Source: Heterotrichella gracilis (taxonomy: Eukaryota > Sar > Xanthophyceae > Tribonematales > Xanthonemataceae). Taken from it: DNA of 64,000 nt. The notes beneath the pieces were generated by a model. It was given only the letters and a program-made list of their open reading frames with translations. It was not told where the DNA came from and did not search any database. Shown here in pieces: positions 47,006-59,800 of the stretch. The DNA lies in NCBI GenBank assembly GCA_032358255.1, contig JAULBX010013651.1:33889-97888 (forward strand). The letters are read 5' to 3'. Both the position numbers and the translations under genes were made by a program. How positions within the stretch are numbered: position 1 is the first letter of the stretch; every line of letters begins with the position of its first letter.

Positions 47006-50000
47006 TCAGTGCGTACGCCGGGAACACACCTTCTCCCTACTCAGAGCCTGGGCCATTTGAGGCGCTGCATGCGACAGGCTGACCGTGTGCACCTGCTCCA
47101 TGCCACGCAGCCGGCGCCTCGTTTCTCCATACACCTCCTCCCCTGGGTCTGCATCAAAGCGCAGCTTCACCACCCGCAGGCTGCTCAACCCGGACAAGTG
47201 CGCCAGCCATTCTGGCCTGAAACCCTCCCCTTGCAAGGGCTTCAGTGTGAGGCGAGTCAGCTGGGGGAACCGCTTCCCCACCGCGTCCAGCACCTCCCTG
47301 CCCTGCATCTGCCACCCGGACAAGGTGAGGCGAAGCAGCGTCGGGGGCAACTTGCGCATGGCCGCCCGCAGCGTGTGGCGCCTCCCATCGTGTTTCGCCA
47401 GGGCCTGTTGATTTTCCTCTTCCTGGTGCGCTGCATCGGCTCCCGAGGCTCGAACGCTCAGCTCACGCAGCCTGGTGAGCTTGCTCAGCGCCCTGAGACC
47501 CTCGAAAGTCACCTGGGGACCCACGCTGAGGTCCAGGGATTGCAAATCCTCGAGGTGCTTGGCGATGGAGGCAAGCCCAAGGTTGGAGATGGGCGGCGGC
47601 TCTATCTTGGGATCTGGGTTGTCCTTAGTTGCTCTCAGCGATAGGCGATGGAGGTTGGTCAGGCTGCGGCACAGTGTGCGCACCGCGGGGTCCGAGATGC
47701 CACCAGGTGCGGTGCGGATGTGCAGGTGGCGCAGGTTGGTGAGCGAGGCAATGGCTGCCACCCCCCTCATGGACTTAGTGGACTTGAGCACACCTGGGCA
47801 AGGTGGCGGGGTTTGAGGGAGGGGGGGGGAAGCCACAAAGGCAATGAGGGGCAACGCCAGGTGGCGACAGCAGGCATTCAGGATGCAGCAGCAAATCCAA
47901 GCAGCAGAAGCAGCATGCCACCAAAGGAATCAATTTGCAAGCAGGCAGGCTCTAGCACACCTGGCGGGTTCCCACTCTGTCTAGGGTCTAGGGTTTCAAG
48001 TTCAGGGTTTGGGATTTACAGCACACCCTGTTGGTTTTCATGATATTTAGGGTATAGAAATTAGGGTTTAGGGTTTGAGTTTTGGGGTTTAGTGCACACC
48101 TGGTTGGTTCCCGCGCTGCAGCACGCTCAGCGCCGTGAGACCCGTCAGCGCCGCGAGGTGCCTCAGATCCAGTTTCTTGTCGGACCAGGACGCAATGCTG
48201 AGCGACACCGGGTGGCATGGTGGCAGCAGCTTGAATAGCTCATCCAGGCGCATCCCCATGATACTCACACGCTTCACGCAGGTGAGGCGCCCCAGGCCCG
48301 CCCACAGGCGTCTCGTGTCCTCCTGTGTGGCGCATCCGTAGCTGATGACGGTCAAGTCCAGGGCGGTCAGCGGTTGCAGCGCGGTCCAAAAGTCTGCGCT
48401 CTGCTGGGTCATGAGGGTGCTGTAGCAGCGCACGCTGAGGCGCAGGTCGCGCAAGGTATGCGGGAGCAGCTTCACCACCTGAGTGATAGATGCAAGGTGT
48501 AAATCGGTGAGTAGCTAAGCATGAAAACGCAGGGGGTGAAATGGCAAGCAGCAGGTGATAGCAGACCAACCAGCACAAAGCAGAACCTGGTAAGAAGCAG
48601 AGCAGGCAGGGAGGGGAGAAGGAGAAAGTAGGTCAGAGCAACGGGGACGAGTTTCACTGAATAAATATTAAAACAAAGACAAGGATAATAAAATAGTAAA
48701 AGGATTTACATCGTTTTAATTTGAATATAAAATGTTCACACCTCTAGGGTGACTGGGGCCTCTGGCAGCAGCAGGTGCTGCAGTTGTGGCAGCTGGCGCA
48801 GGCTGTGCGCTGCGGCGCAATCCAGTGCACACACTCCGTTGCCCAGGTGCAGGCTGCGCAGCGGCGCGTGGCGCAGCTGGTTGAGGATCTGGCGCAGCCA
48901 CAGCGTGTCATCAGCATGCCCCCTCTGGTAGAAGGCGGGCACCTGGAGCAAGTCACGTAAGAGTGTGAGGTACAACCATTGGCCAATGAAGTATGAAACA
49001 CTTCAGCAGCAAGGAAGTGAACGTTGTAACGATGTATGGTCTCTGGGGATGGGGGCAGTATATCGTGAACCAGGGGAGGTACACAGTTTCATGTTTACAC
49101 CCCTTCTCTGGAAAGTGGCGGGGACTTAGGGGGCCCCCTTGGGATCAGATACCAGCAAGAGTCTAGTTGCTATGCCTCATAATGCCCCTGCTCAACAGAC
49201 ATTATACACGCCAGGACAAGACGGCCCTGCCCCGCACATGTAATATTGACTTTAAACCTGGCTGGGTTGCAAGTGGAAGACCAGCCTGCTTACCTGGAGT
49301 GAGAGCGTGTGGAGGTGTGTGAGGCGTGACAAGCCACTAAAATCTGCCTGCTCCGGCAGCCTCACATCGGACAGCGGCAGGTGGTGAATACCCAGCTCCT
49401 ATAGAAAGATACGAAAAATAAATAAGAAGTGACTGACCGGCGTGGCTCCGCTCCCAAGCCCAGGCAACACACCCGGCAGCATCACTGCAGGTGGATGTAC
49501 ACAGCACCCAGCAGAGGCGTGCAGAGCATATGCATAGCCACCTCCCACCTGTAGGAAGGGAAGCCCTCCCAAGACGCCGCTCTCCCCCACCCAACCAGCC
49601 ATGTGCCTAAGTGTGTTTGAGTCCCAGTGGCAGGGATCCCCAATAGTGGCCTGCAGGTGTTCCTTCTCAGCACTGCAGAGCTCAAGCTTGGTGAGGGAGG
49701 TGAGGGCGGAGAGGGGGCGGAGGCACTCGGGGCGGTGGAGATCGGCGTTCTCCAGGACCAGGCACGTGAGCCAGGGCAGGCGGACCAGCAGGCGGATGCA
49801 ACGGGCGCACTCGGGGCAGGGGTGGGCGGCGGAGGCGCGCGGGTGGCGGGTGCAGAGGCGCACGACGAGCGTGTGGAGACGGGGGAACATCCCCTTGAGA
49901 GCGGCGAGGTGTTCCGTTGTGAGGGGCTGGTGAGAGGACAAGTGGACCACCGTCGTCATGCGGGCACGTTGCAGCGAGGTGGCCCAGGGCTTGCACACGG

Positions 50001-50106
50001 TGCGCATCAGCTGCGCGGTCTGTGCATCCACGTAAGACGCGACCAGCAGCAGGAGGTCTTCTGAGAGGTCGTGCCACGGTGGGGGATCGCCTAGACCCAT
50101 GGCCAT
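47006..50106 (-). CDS. Leucine-rich repeat protein with F-box-like N-terminus
   Basis: Exons: 50106 to about 49591, 49398-49294, 48942-48742, 48478-48100, 47793-47006. They total about 1,989 bases, 662 residues. The N-terminus WHDLSEDLLLLVASYVDAQT, then RTVCKPWA, fits an F-box (L.DLPEDLL..I..YL...D....R.VCK.W), which would link to an SCF ubiquitin ligase through Skp1. The rest is a series of irregular leucine-rich repeats: LTSLTKLELCS, LTHLHTLSLQ, LRSLHLGN, LPQLQHLLLP, LRDLRLSVR, LTNLRHLHIRT, LQSLDLSVG, LTRLRELSVR, LLRLTLSG and LTRLTLKPL. This resembles plant and algal LRR receptor-like decoys or F-box/LRR substrate receptors. No membrane segment is seen. The exon 1 donor was chosen by phase and is the least certain border. 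A TTTAGGG-rich intron lies at 48099-47794. Confidence 0.8.
47984..48093. repeat. Interstitial TTTAGGG tract in LRR gene intron
   Basis: Degenerate TTTAGGG units (GGGTCTAGGGTTTCAAG, TTAGGGTTTAGGGTTTGAG, GGGGTTTAG) are spread over about 110 bases in the intron 48099-47794 region and its edge. Confidence 0.8.
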
Positions 50107-51451
50107 TGTGACAGAGGCGGACTCCTATCCTTGGGCGATCTCCAGTCAGCTATCGCACGCACCACAGTGCGCCTGCGCGCAACACAAACAGGATATCGGT
50201 AGAACTAGTAGCTTTGGGATACCCCGGGTAAGGGGTTCGTGAGGGGTACAGGTGAATAGACGTGGGTGGCGTTGGGTGGCGAGTCTGCATGCATGCATCT
50301 GCTTTTGGTGTGGACCATCAAAATAAGAAAGCGTACCACTTTGCTAGCCCAGTAAAGCACGCGAGTGCTTTGAACCACCTTCGACGAGTTTACAAGTGCT
50401 TTAAGTCTAATAGGGGCCTGGGAAGCCTCGATACCACTGCATGCACCCAGCTGGCAACGGCGAAATGGGTAACGTCTTGCAACAAAGAGTGTTGGCAAAA
50501 GCTGCAGCCGAACAGTGCAGGTGATAACACGCACTACCAAAGTACAGGAGCCAAAGAATAGCTCTAGCTGGACAAGGGTTTAACCCAGAAGACGTCGCCG
50601 TTGAAGTGTTGATAGGGTGTCGGTTCCGCTGTCCAACCCTGACTGCCGCTGAAGCTTCCCAGTAGCAAGCACTTGAGCCACAAAGACGGATATGCCTAGC
50701 GCTCTATTATTGTCGAAGTCTGTCTGTCTGTCAGTCTGTCAGTCAGTCAGCCGCATATGTGAAAACCTCAGTGTTAAGAGTGCAATATTAACGTACAGCC
50801 GTGTGCATAGCTATAGAGGGTTAGACCTGCGCACCTGCCTTGTTTGCAAGTTCATATGCATGCATAACGCTGGCAACCAGTTAAGAGTGTTTGTTATGAG
50901 CGCTAACACCTGCTGGTGTCAGGATATGGCATCGTGTGCGGTGTCTCGTTTCCTCCCAGCTCGCTTATTGGAGCGTGTCGGCGGCTGTCAAACGCATGCA
51001 ACTGGTGGGTGTTGCTGTGGAACTTGAATTGTAGCACGCCCACTTTGAAAACGTTTGCGGTGCATTGCACTTTACCACTGGAAGCCTTGACCCAGTCAGG
51101 TTGCGACAGAGGAGGCCACAGCACACGAGTGGTCGTGCATTGCCGTGCAAGTGGTGTGCTAGGCGCAGTAGTTCTGGTAACAAACGCTAATACAGGGATT
51201 GAGTGTGAAAACCCTTCTTTTGTACCGCTGAAACAGCCCCTATACCACCAGTATTTTGGCACTTGATGTGTGTGCATTTGTTGGCCGGGCCAAGCAGCAG
51301 CACCGTTGTTGTTTTTTGTGCACAAGGGTACTGTGTACAGGATTGGTTGCCACGTCTTGATATTCCCTTTGACACAGCCCTCCAACTTATACCTGCTCCC
51401 AACCCTCATGGCGAAAACCACTGATTGTTGCACTTCGTTGTGTCCTTGCAG
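50107..51451. other. Spacer with repeat module and microsatellite
   Basis: It holds a CTGT/CAGT microsatellite at about 50719-50750 and copy 1 of a repeated module (see the 50575 entry). Possible 5' exons of the coiled-coil repeat gene could lie at 50900-51420 but none could be fixed. Confidence 0.5.
50575..50900 (+). repeat. Upstream module, copy 1
   Basis: It shares ordered blocks with 53462-53755: AGAAGACGTC / AAAGACGTC, GATAGGG..GTGTCGGTTC, CACAAAGACGGA, TGTCGAAGTCT / TGTAGAAGTCT, CAGCCGCATA.GTGAA, and ACCTGCGCACCTGCCTTGTTTGCAA followed by CATATGCATGCATA. Each copy lies upstream of a plus-strand gene, so it could be a promoter or 5' leader duplicated with one of them, or a mobile element. 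Confidence 0.75.
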
Positions 51452-52101
51452 GTCGCTGTCCCGGCCCTCATCTGCGACAGTGGGGCAGCACAGCACCCAC
51501 CATCCTGTCCCCGGCCACAACCCTGCCGGTGCGGCGAGCAGTTGATGGCCGGATTGCCAGGGCTGTGTCGCAGCAGGCCTCCCCTGGTACAGGAGACGGA
51601 TACGACGAGGAGGTTATGCGGCTGGTGGAGGAAATCAAGGCAAAAGTAGACCTCCTCCCAGCCCTGGCCCAGGACGTTGCAGCCCTGACAGAGCAGTATG
51701 CAAACTCAACTGACCACATCAGCAAGCAGATGGCTGTCCTCCCAGCCCTGGCCCAGGACGTTGCAGCCCTGACAGAGCAGTTTGACCACATCAGCAAGCA
51801 GATAGCTGTCCTCCCAGCTTTGACCAGGGACGTTGCAGCCCTGAAGCAGCTGGAGGACAACCAAAGCCAGGCACTGGCAGGCTTGGAGGTTGTCAAGACA
51901 CAAGTAGCAGTCCCCCCAGCCCTGGTCCAGGACATTGACGCCCCGGGCGAGAACGTTGCAGGCCTGTACCAGGATGTTGCACTGGCGGAGCAGTGCTACC
52001 ACATCGGCCAGAAGGTAGCTGTCATGCCAACCCTGAAGGAGCAGCTCGAAGACATCAGCCAGGGTCTCGCTTTCTTGGTTAGGGTTGCTAAGAAGGGGTG
52101 A
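51452..52101 (+). CDS. Coiled-coil repeat protein (last exon), unknown function
   Basis: An exon starting after the acceptor at 51451 stays open to TGA at 52099-52101. If translation began inside it, the first ATG (51617) would come late; the frame is open from the acceptor, so an upstream exon is likely. From about 51640 the protein is a tandem array of five diverged units of 24-37 residues built on VLPALAQDVAALTEQ followed by DHISKQ or similar. Hydrophobic residues fall in heptads, so a coiled coil is expected. DNA identity between the first two units is very high, showing a recent expansion. No family is recognised; distant likeness to phage-tail or chemoreceptor-like coiled coils means little here. 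Confidence 0.55.
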
Positions 52102-53800
52102 CCAGGCGGGTACAGGGCCGGCGCAGCTTGTGCAGCAGACTGGGCAGAAGCAGCGACGCTGCCGGAAGCAAACAGCGTTTCCACTGTCGCCGTCCAGTTT
52201 GGCAATTGTCGCAGTTGAGGGCCACCCAGGTGAGTTACTAGTCAGTGCACAGCCACACACCACAAATTTGAATTCGCGCCTGTGCCCTCCCTCCTCCCTC
52301 ATTTACACACGCGCGCGTTGTTCTTACCAGGCTTGTGGGTATGCGCATTGAGCCTAGGTTTTGTTGTTCTTGATGTGGATCCCCTGACTCGTTGCTACGC
52401 CTGGCACTGCTGGGCAGGCAGGGTTTCCAAGAAAAGCGCGAGGAGTTGTTTTAAATACCCTTGCTTGCATGGGTAACCTTGAGGACAGGTGTTGACCCAG
52501 TTGCCTTACTGACTGCAGGAATTGCCAAGGACGCCATTAACTGGTGAACAACCTCAAGGGGAGCGGCACTCTGTGTTATGGCTGGCCATAACATAGCCAA
52601 CAAGGGCTGGCAGTGTCATCCCAGGATGTTGGTTTGCATGCAGCCCGTGAAATTACAATTTGTGTGACGCTTCAGCACACAATGTGCCACAAAAGTTTTG
52701 CGGGATTTCTGAGTGGGCGTCCATTTGGGTGTGAGGGGTGGAGGGCACAATGGATGCAACCATTCACAGGTGCTGCAGTACAAAACATCAGTATGAGGGC
52801 GTTATCGGATGCCTGCGAGCCCACGAATAAGCGTCAAGCACCAGCTGAATTTCTTATGGACGGCCTTGCTCATTTACAATTGCAATTTGCCCAGCAATGG
52901 TTGTGGTTTTAACGTAGTTTTTTAAGCACTGGCCTTCGCACTCGCCTTGCATTCAATTTTGTAGCAAAAAATGTCGTGTTGCAATCAAGGACTGTTAGCC
53001 AGGATTGATACACTTTTGGTCTGGCATGCAGGCGTTGCTCAAGGCATTTGCTCAGTGCATTTCCTCATTGTGGTGACCACCAAAACAGGAAAGCATCCCT
53101 TGCAACGAATTTTAAGGCTGTCTTAATCACCTTAGACTGCTTGCAATGCCTAGAGACCTGACAAGCTTTCATGCACCCAGCTGGCATTGGGCCCCACATG
53201 TGACACAAAGGTAACCTCATGCCATGGAAGCAACACGGTGTTTGTAAGAAATGCAGCCAGATATTGAACCTCGGAAGTGACCTGGCAAAGCCCGCTGCGG
53301 CCCATCAGTGTCACTGAGTCAGTGGCATCACTAGAAGCAGGATACGTGTTTATCCCAAAAGACAGAATAACAGAATAATGATGAAAAGCCCGCCGCAGTC
53401 CCGGACTGCGAAAACCATGGGCAACTCCCGGGGCGATTTCCCGATCCCGGGGAGGCATGCAAAAGACGTCCCAAAAGAGAACGTTGCAGTGTTGCTATCG
53501 ATAGGGGGTGTCGGTTCATCTGTTGTTTTACCTTGACCTCGAATATGCCGAGCCCACAAAGACGGAAATTGCTTGCCCATTCCCACTATTTTGTAGAAGT
53601 CTTTCAGCCGCATACGTGAAGCCGCGTACTTGGAGGTTGAAAGGTGGCACTTGGTTGTGTCCCAACAGGGTGCAACCTGCGCACCTGCCTTGTTTGCAAT
53701 TGCATATGCATGCATATACGGTGGCAATTGGTTGTTCGTTGTTGTGAGCTATCGACAGTCCTCTATGGCACTTGTTTAACAACTGAATACAAAATCAGTT
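52102..53800. other. Spacer upstream of the helicase gene
   Basis: No gene recognised. A 99-codon frame at 52613-52912 has no known motif. Copy 2 of the upstream module ends about 50 bases before the helicase ATG. Confidence 0.5.
53462..53755 (+). repeat. Upstream module, copy 2
   Basis: Partner of 50575-50900 (shared blocks listed there). It ends about 45 bases before the helicase start codon at 53801 and so would contain its core promoter or leader. Another shared word, CATGCACCCAGCTGGCA, lies upstream of each copy (near 50440 and 53170). Confidence 0.75.
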
Positions 53801-56800
53801 ATGAGAGGGCGAGGTGGCAGGGATGGGGGTAGAGGGGGCAGGGATGCACGGGGTAGGGGGGGCAGGTTCGGCATGCGCTCTGGGTTGAGACCTGTTTCTG
53901 AGGACTCACGGATCAGCATCCAGGACCAACTGGAAGGGTTTCAAAGGAGCGATGAGACAGGTAACGCGATAAGGATATGCGTAGTCCCCGAGCTAGGTGC
54001 ATGGACACTAGTCAGTGCCCACTGCGATGGGTACACGTCGCCAACGTTTCAGATAAGGGTGCTAGAAATTTGCTCAAATATACAGAACCACTATTGCTGG
54101 GCAACGTTGAAAGGAACACACCATTTGTTGCAACCCATGCCACGCCATGCCAGTCACCCACATGCATGAATTGGCATCCAAACCTCCGGCCTGTGCCCTG
54201 TGTTATTTAAGAGTATGCCTTCCCCGCCGGCGCTCAACCCTACAGCAAAAACCCTAAACGCTAAGTTACTCTGCGATTTTCAGAGTACGCCTTCCCTGCC
54301 GGTCTCAGCAACCACGACCGAGCAGTGGTGCACGCAGAGTGCCGCAAATATGGGTTTGTGTCAAAGTCATATGGGTAAGTACGGGGTCGGAGAGCACCAT
54401 GTCATATGTTGACTGACATGCATGGGGGAACCCACCTGCAAGTAGGACACCTGCGGGGGAACGAGAGCTTCAAACCTAACTGCTCAATTTACACATCAGA
54501 TATACCCACCATGTATCCCCAGCACACTTTGCACCCCGAGTAATGTCCCGGCTGGTCCCATGTTGAGCCGCAGCTGCACCCCATGGCCACACGCATGCCA
54601 TGGCTACCCCCCAAGGCCACTAAGCAGTCCCCACAGCATATAAGGGTCGGGAGGCCAACCCTCACGAGGGTCAGGGTGGCCAACCAGGGAGTTAGCACGC
54701 CTCCCATCGTCGCCACTATATTACCTAACCTGTCGCACCAGTGACATGGCACAAGTCCTTTTTCTTGGTGGTAGTACCTGTTAACATGCGGCTGTGTGCC
54801 CCCCACCTCCCGTGCAGCAAGAACGACAGCCGGCGTGTGACTGTGTTCAAGAAGCGCCAGAACGCAGAGCGCCTGCCCGCCTACCAGCTGCCCCTGTGCG
54901 AGGAGTCAGAGGAGGCGCTGGAGCGGTACTTCAAGGTGGGAATCGGGTTAGGGTTTACGGTTACGGGTGTAGTTACGTGAGGCATCTGAGGAGGCACTTG
55001 TATGGAGTGTACTTCAAGGTGGGTGGGTGGAGTTGGCACTTGCGGAGCGTGTATGGAGTGTACTTCAAGGTGGGTGGGTGGGTTGCACACAAGCTGCCTC
55101 ACCATGTATGCACTGGAGCACTGCTACATAGCCTGGCAAAACCTATTGTTTATTTTATCTGTATCCCTGGCCACAATGAACGCCCTTGCTTACCCTCACA
55201 TACGTGGGGCCCTGGTGCCGTGTGCATGCTCCCCATACCCATTCCCCCCACACACCCAGGCGCACCCCCCCACCCCCGCCGAAACCGCCGCCGCAGCCAA
55301 CGGCAGCGACGTGGATCTGGCCAGCGCGTACGGCAGGCAGGCGGACCCCTCCCATGTACAGGAGAAGCGCCACAGGGGCAGCGGTGCAAAGAGCGCCGCG
55401 CGGTTCGGCCCCAGCGAGGTTGCGCGCCGGCACGCCAAGTGGACGGAGCGCGTGGTGGCGCCTGGCATGCAGGACCTCATTGCGGCGCGCGCGGCGCTGC
55501 CCATGGCGGCGTACAGGTGCGGGGGGAGGTGGGGTGGGTGGGGATGGTGGGAGGAGGGAGGGTGCGCCGGATACGCAAGGGTTTTTATGAGTCTGCATGG
55601 CGCTGCCGCAGACGCGGTGGAGGGGTGTGGGGTGCGTGGGGGTGCAGTGCACCCAGTGCACTCCACTGCCCCTTTGCCACTCCCTCTTGATACGGACCCA
55701 GCATCTCACCTGCTCCCCTCACAGGCAGTAAACCCTTAACCCCAAACCCTTAATTCATACTTTAAATCCTAAACCCTGAGAATGTCACCTGCTCCCTTCA
55801 TATGCAGCAGACCCAAACCCTAACTCTAAACCCTAAACCCTAAGCCCTACGAATGTCACCTGCTCCCCCCGCAGGCAGCAGACCCTGGACGCCATGCGCA
55901 GCTCCCAGGTAGTGCTCCTGGCGGGTGAGACGGGGTGCGGCAAAACCACACAGGTGCCCCAGTTCATCCTGGAATCCAGCTGGCAGGAGGGCAAGGCGTG
56001 CCGCATCATCTGCACGCAGCCCCGGCGCATATCGGCGATATCGGTGGCGGAGCGGGTGGCGGCGGAGCGCGGGGAGGGCATTGGGGAGAACGTGGGTTAC
56101 ACCATAAGGCTGGAGTCGAGGTGGGTGTGGTGGGAAGGGGTAGAAAGGGGTGCACAGTCATCGAGAAATTAACCGAATAAAAACTGGGCTGTGTAGTTTA
56201 CTGTCAGGAAGGAGAGAAAATGGATATAAATGACAGGACTATTTAATGACTTGTCTCACAAATTGAAAACTGAACTCTATACTCCCTCTTGCAGGGGGGG
56301 CCCCGACTGCTCCCTCCTGTTTTGCACCAATGGCGTGCTCCTGCGCATGCTCACCCAGGGGGAGCAGCTGAGAGACATCACGCACATAGTGGTGGACGAG
56401 ATACACGAGCGGGACAGGTGCGACATGCATTGCGTGGGGCCAAAATGGGTTGATGCATCCACCAAGGGTCACGCACTTATGAATGCAATGGTACCTGTGC
56501 CCTGACGCAGCAACTGCAACTGGATGTGCAACTAATTAAATAACCTACTGGCACAGGCTTGCCGACTTCCTGCTCATTGCGCTGGGTGACCTGCTGATTT
56601 TAACCCTGAACCCTGCACCATCAACTCTAAACTCTGCCTGCCACAGGTTTGCCAATTTCCTGTTTGAACCCTAACCCTACACCATTTACCCTAAACCACG
56701 CTCTGTGCCTGCCACAGGTTAGCCGATTTCCTGCTAATCGTCCTGCGCGACCTGCTGCCCCAAAGCTTAAAACGTACGTACCAAACCCTACACTGTTCCT

Positions 56801-59800
56801 CTACAGGTTTGCCGATTTCCTGCTGATCGTTCTGCGCGACCTGCTCCCCTCCCAGCCGCACCTGCGCATCGTGCTCATGTCCGCTACCCTGCATGTGGAC
56901 ATGTTCTCGAGCTACTTTGGAAACTGCCCGGTGGTGCAGGTGCGCAGGGTTTACCCTACTAGGGTCGAGGTAGTGGTGTCCAATGCAGGTCCGACGGGCT
57001 GGTATGTAAGGGTACTGCCAACGTTGCAGGGTTTAGGATAGGGTAGTGCCAGCGCCTGATGCTCGTGTCTGCCGCGCTGCACATGGACCTGTGCTGGGCA
57101 TACTGTGTAGGGTTTAGAGCTTAGTGGCGCGCTGCATGGGGACATGTTCCCGGGGTACATTGGGAACTGCCTGGTGGTGCAGGTAAGCAGGGCTTGTGCA
57201 AAAGTTGTAGGCTTTGCGGTAGAGTTCTTTGGGAATTGTACGGTGGTGCAGGTGCGTAGGGTGTGTGCAAGAGCTTGGCTTCGCCCTAAACCCCAACCAA
57301 ACCCCTTCTCCAGGTGCCTGGCTTCACCCACCCCGTTGAGGACTTTTACCTTGAGGACGTGCTGCGCCTGGTGGACTACCACGGGGCAACTATCAAGGAG
57401 GCGAAGGGCAGGCAGCGCCCAGGTGAGAGACATGGTGGCGCCAATTATTAATAATACCTCCAGTATTGTGTCCTTGCATGGAAATGTACGCCAGATAAAA
57501 AACGGAAAAACACTGGCATATAAGGATACAATCTGTTTGAAGGAGGGATGTTACCTGTGGTAGGAGCTCATCATGGTATGCCTCACTTTAAACACTTCCA
57601 GAGCCGTATTAAATGCTCATAAACATCACAAGGTTATGGCCCTAGTGCTAATTCCGACTTGGATTTCTCAGGCCAGCGCCAGGATTTCGCCTCCCTGGCC
57701 CCCCAAGACATCAGCCCCGAGGAGCGGGCCCTGGTTGAGGGGGCAATCCAGCGCGCATTTGTGGGGGGCGGGGATGGGGACTGGGATGCGCTGCTGGAGG
57801 TGACTGGGGCGGCTGCGGGCGGGGATGCGCGCATGGGGGCGCCCTGCGTCAACCTGCAGCACTCGCAAACAGGTGGGTGATTTTACAGAGAGTTTGGGGT
57901 TTGCAGGGTTTAAGGTTTAGGGCAACTCCTTCATGGGAGCGCCCTGCGTCAACCTGCAACACTTGCAAACAGGTGGGTGGAAGGGGCGCGAACAGGGAGT
58001 TTAGGGTTTCTAGGGTTTAGGGTTTAGGGTGATCCTTTCATGTTAGCCTACCTTAAGAGCAGTGCCATGACTGCTTTATGCCATCATCTACCTCTACACC
58101 CTAGTAGGGTATCACCCTCTGCCTCCCCTGCAATCACCCCCATCTCTCTTTGATATGATTCGGCATCCTGACCCCAACCCCCCACACCTCCCCCACCCCA
58201 ACTCCCTAGGTGCCTCCCTAGACCTTGCGCCCTAAACCCTGAACAACCCCCAATCCCCCATTTCAGGCGCCACCGCCCTGATGGTTGCGTCAGGCAAGGG
58301 CCGCCTGGCTGAGGTGAACATGCTGCTGTCCAACGGTGCTGACGTGGCGCTGGCGGCGAACAACGGGTGGACGGCGCTGGACTGGGCAAACAGGTGGGGC
58401 GCATTGAAATTAATGCCGCAGATGACTACAGTGTAGGCAAGCAAAGGCAGGTGTGCGAATATGTGACAAACTGGCTGATATTTCCACAGCTTCCTAGTCC
58501 CAAGATCGAAATCCATCCCTGGGTTTGTTGCACAGGACTCTTAGCAAAATGTGAAGTAATTTTAACTCTATTTTATTCTGACAACTAAATTCATCCTTGG
58601 GTTTGTGTCCCAGGTTTGGCCACAGTGAGGTTGCGCAGCTGCTGCAGTCACATGCAGGCCAGGTGGCACAGTCCGAGGCGCTTGCCACGTCAGCACTGGC
58701 GCTGTCGCTGTACCAGAGCATCACAGATGCAGACGAGGTGAGCTGAGGAGCGGGTGGGTGGGACACCCCCCTCCTCCACATGCCCCCCCTTGCAGGATTA
58801 ACCCGCTTTTACCCTGTCAAGCTAACCTGGCTTCAAAGCTGGAAAGCAAATACTTACTTACTTACTTACTTACCCTGTCAAGCTATGCGTGCCTACTTGT
58901 CCTCAGCGCCTTGCGTTCAGCACTTCAGTAAAATTTGTACTTATTTTTACTTTTTGGTATACTGTCAAAACCATCATTTATCACATTATCATCATTCTCC
59001 TCTCTCTGTATAAGGAATATTATTAATTGTTGAAATTGTATTAATCTGTATTCTGCCTTGGTGCCCATTTTCAGGTGGACCTGGAGCTCATCGAGTCCCT
59101 GCTCACCTACATCTGCGAGGAGGGCAGATTCAAAAAGGGGCCCCAACAGGCAGCCCCCCCCGGCACCATCATGGGCGCCATTCTTGTGTTCATGCCGGGC
59201 TGGGATGAGATCATACGACTCAAAGAGAGGCTGGAGGCGTCACCGCTGTTCCCGGCTTCACGGTGGGGTGTGGGGACCGGCGCTTAGGTCTATATGGAAT
59301 GGATCACATCGCCTGCAGCGCAGCTAATGTGGGGCAACGACATTCATCCATTCACCCACACAATGGTAGTTCTACAAGAGTACTGTTTAGGTTCTCCTTG
59401 GATTCAAACCACCTGCCAACCATCTGTGTTGTGCCCACCATTGCAAGTACATGGCTCGATTGCATGCAACTTGTTAGTGGTAGTTGAATGCACTTCACCA
59501 TACAGACAGATTAGCCGTCAGGAACATGCATATTATAAACTGGAACTGCCCAAACCGCAAGTCACTAACAATCGGCCCCCTGCTCCCCCCCTAGGTATTC
59601 CATCCTCCCCCTGCACTCCATGGTCGCCCCCGCAGAGCAGCGCCGCGTGTTCCTGCGCCCACCCCCCGGCGTGCGCAAGGTGGTCATCGCCACCAACATC
59701 GCTGAGACTGCCATCACCATAGACGACGTGGTGTGCGTCATTGACTCAGGCAGGCTCAAGGAGAAGAGCTACGACCCGTACACCTCGGTGTCCACCCTGC

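Noticed and set aside
47009-47644. 211-codon plus-strand frame
   Set aside because: Antisense to the leucine-rich repeat exon, which shows clear repeats on the minus strand.
50719-50750. CRISPR-like short repeats
   Set aside because: A CTGT/CAGT microsatellite without spacers, in a nuclear genome.
52613-52912. 99-codon plus-strand frame as a small gene
   Set aside because: No homology recognised, no promoter or splice features; could be real but cannot be supported.
54794-55739. Long plus-strand frames of 245-298 codons across helicase introns
   Set aside because: They run through clear introns and out of phase with the R3H-helicase exons; GC-rich sequence keeps them open by chance.
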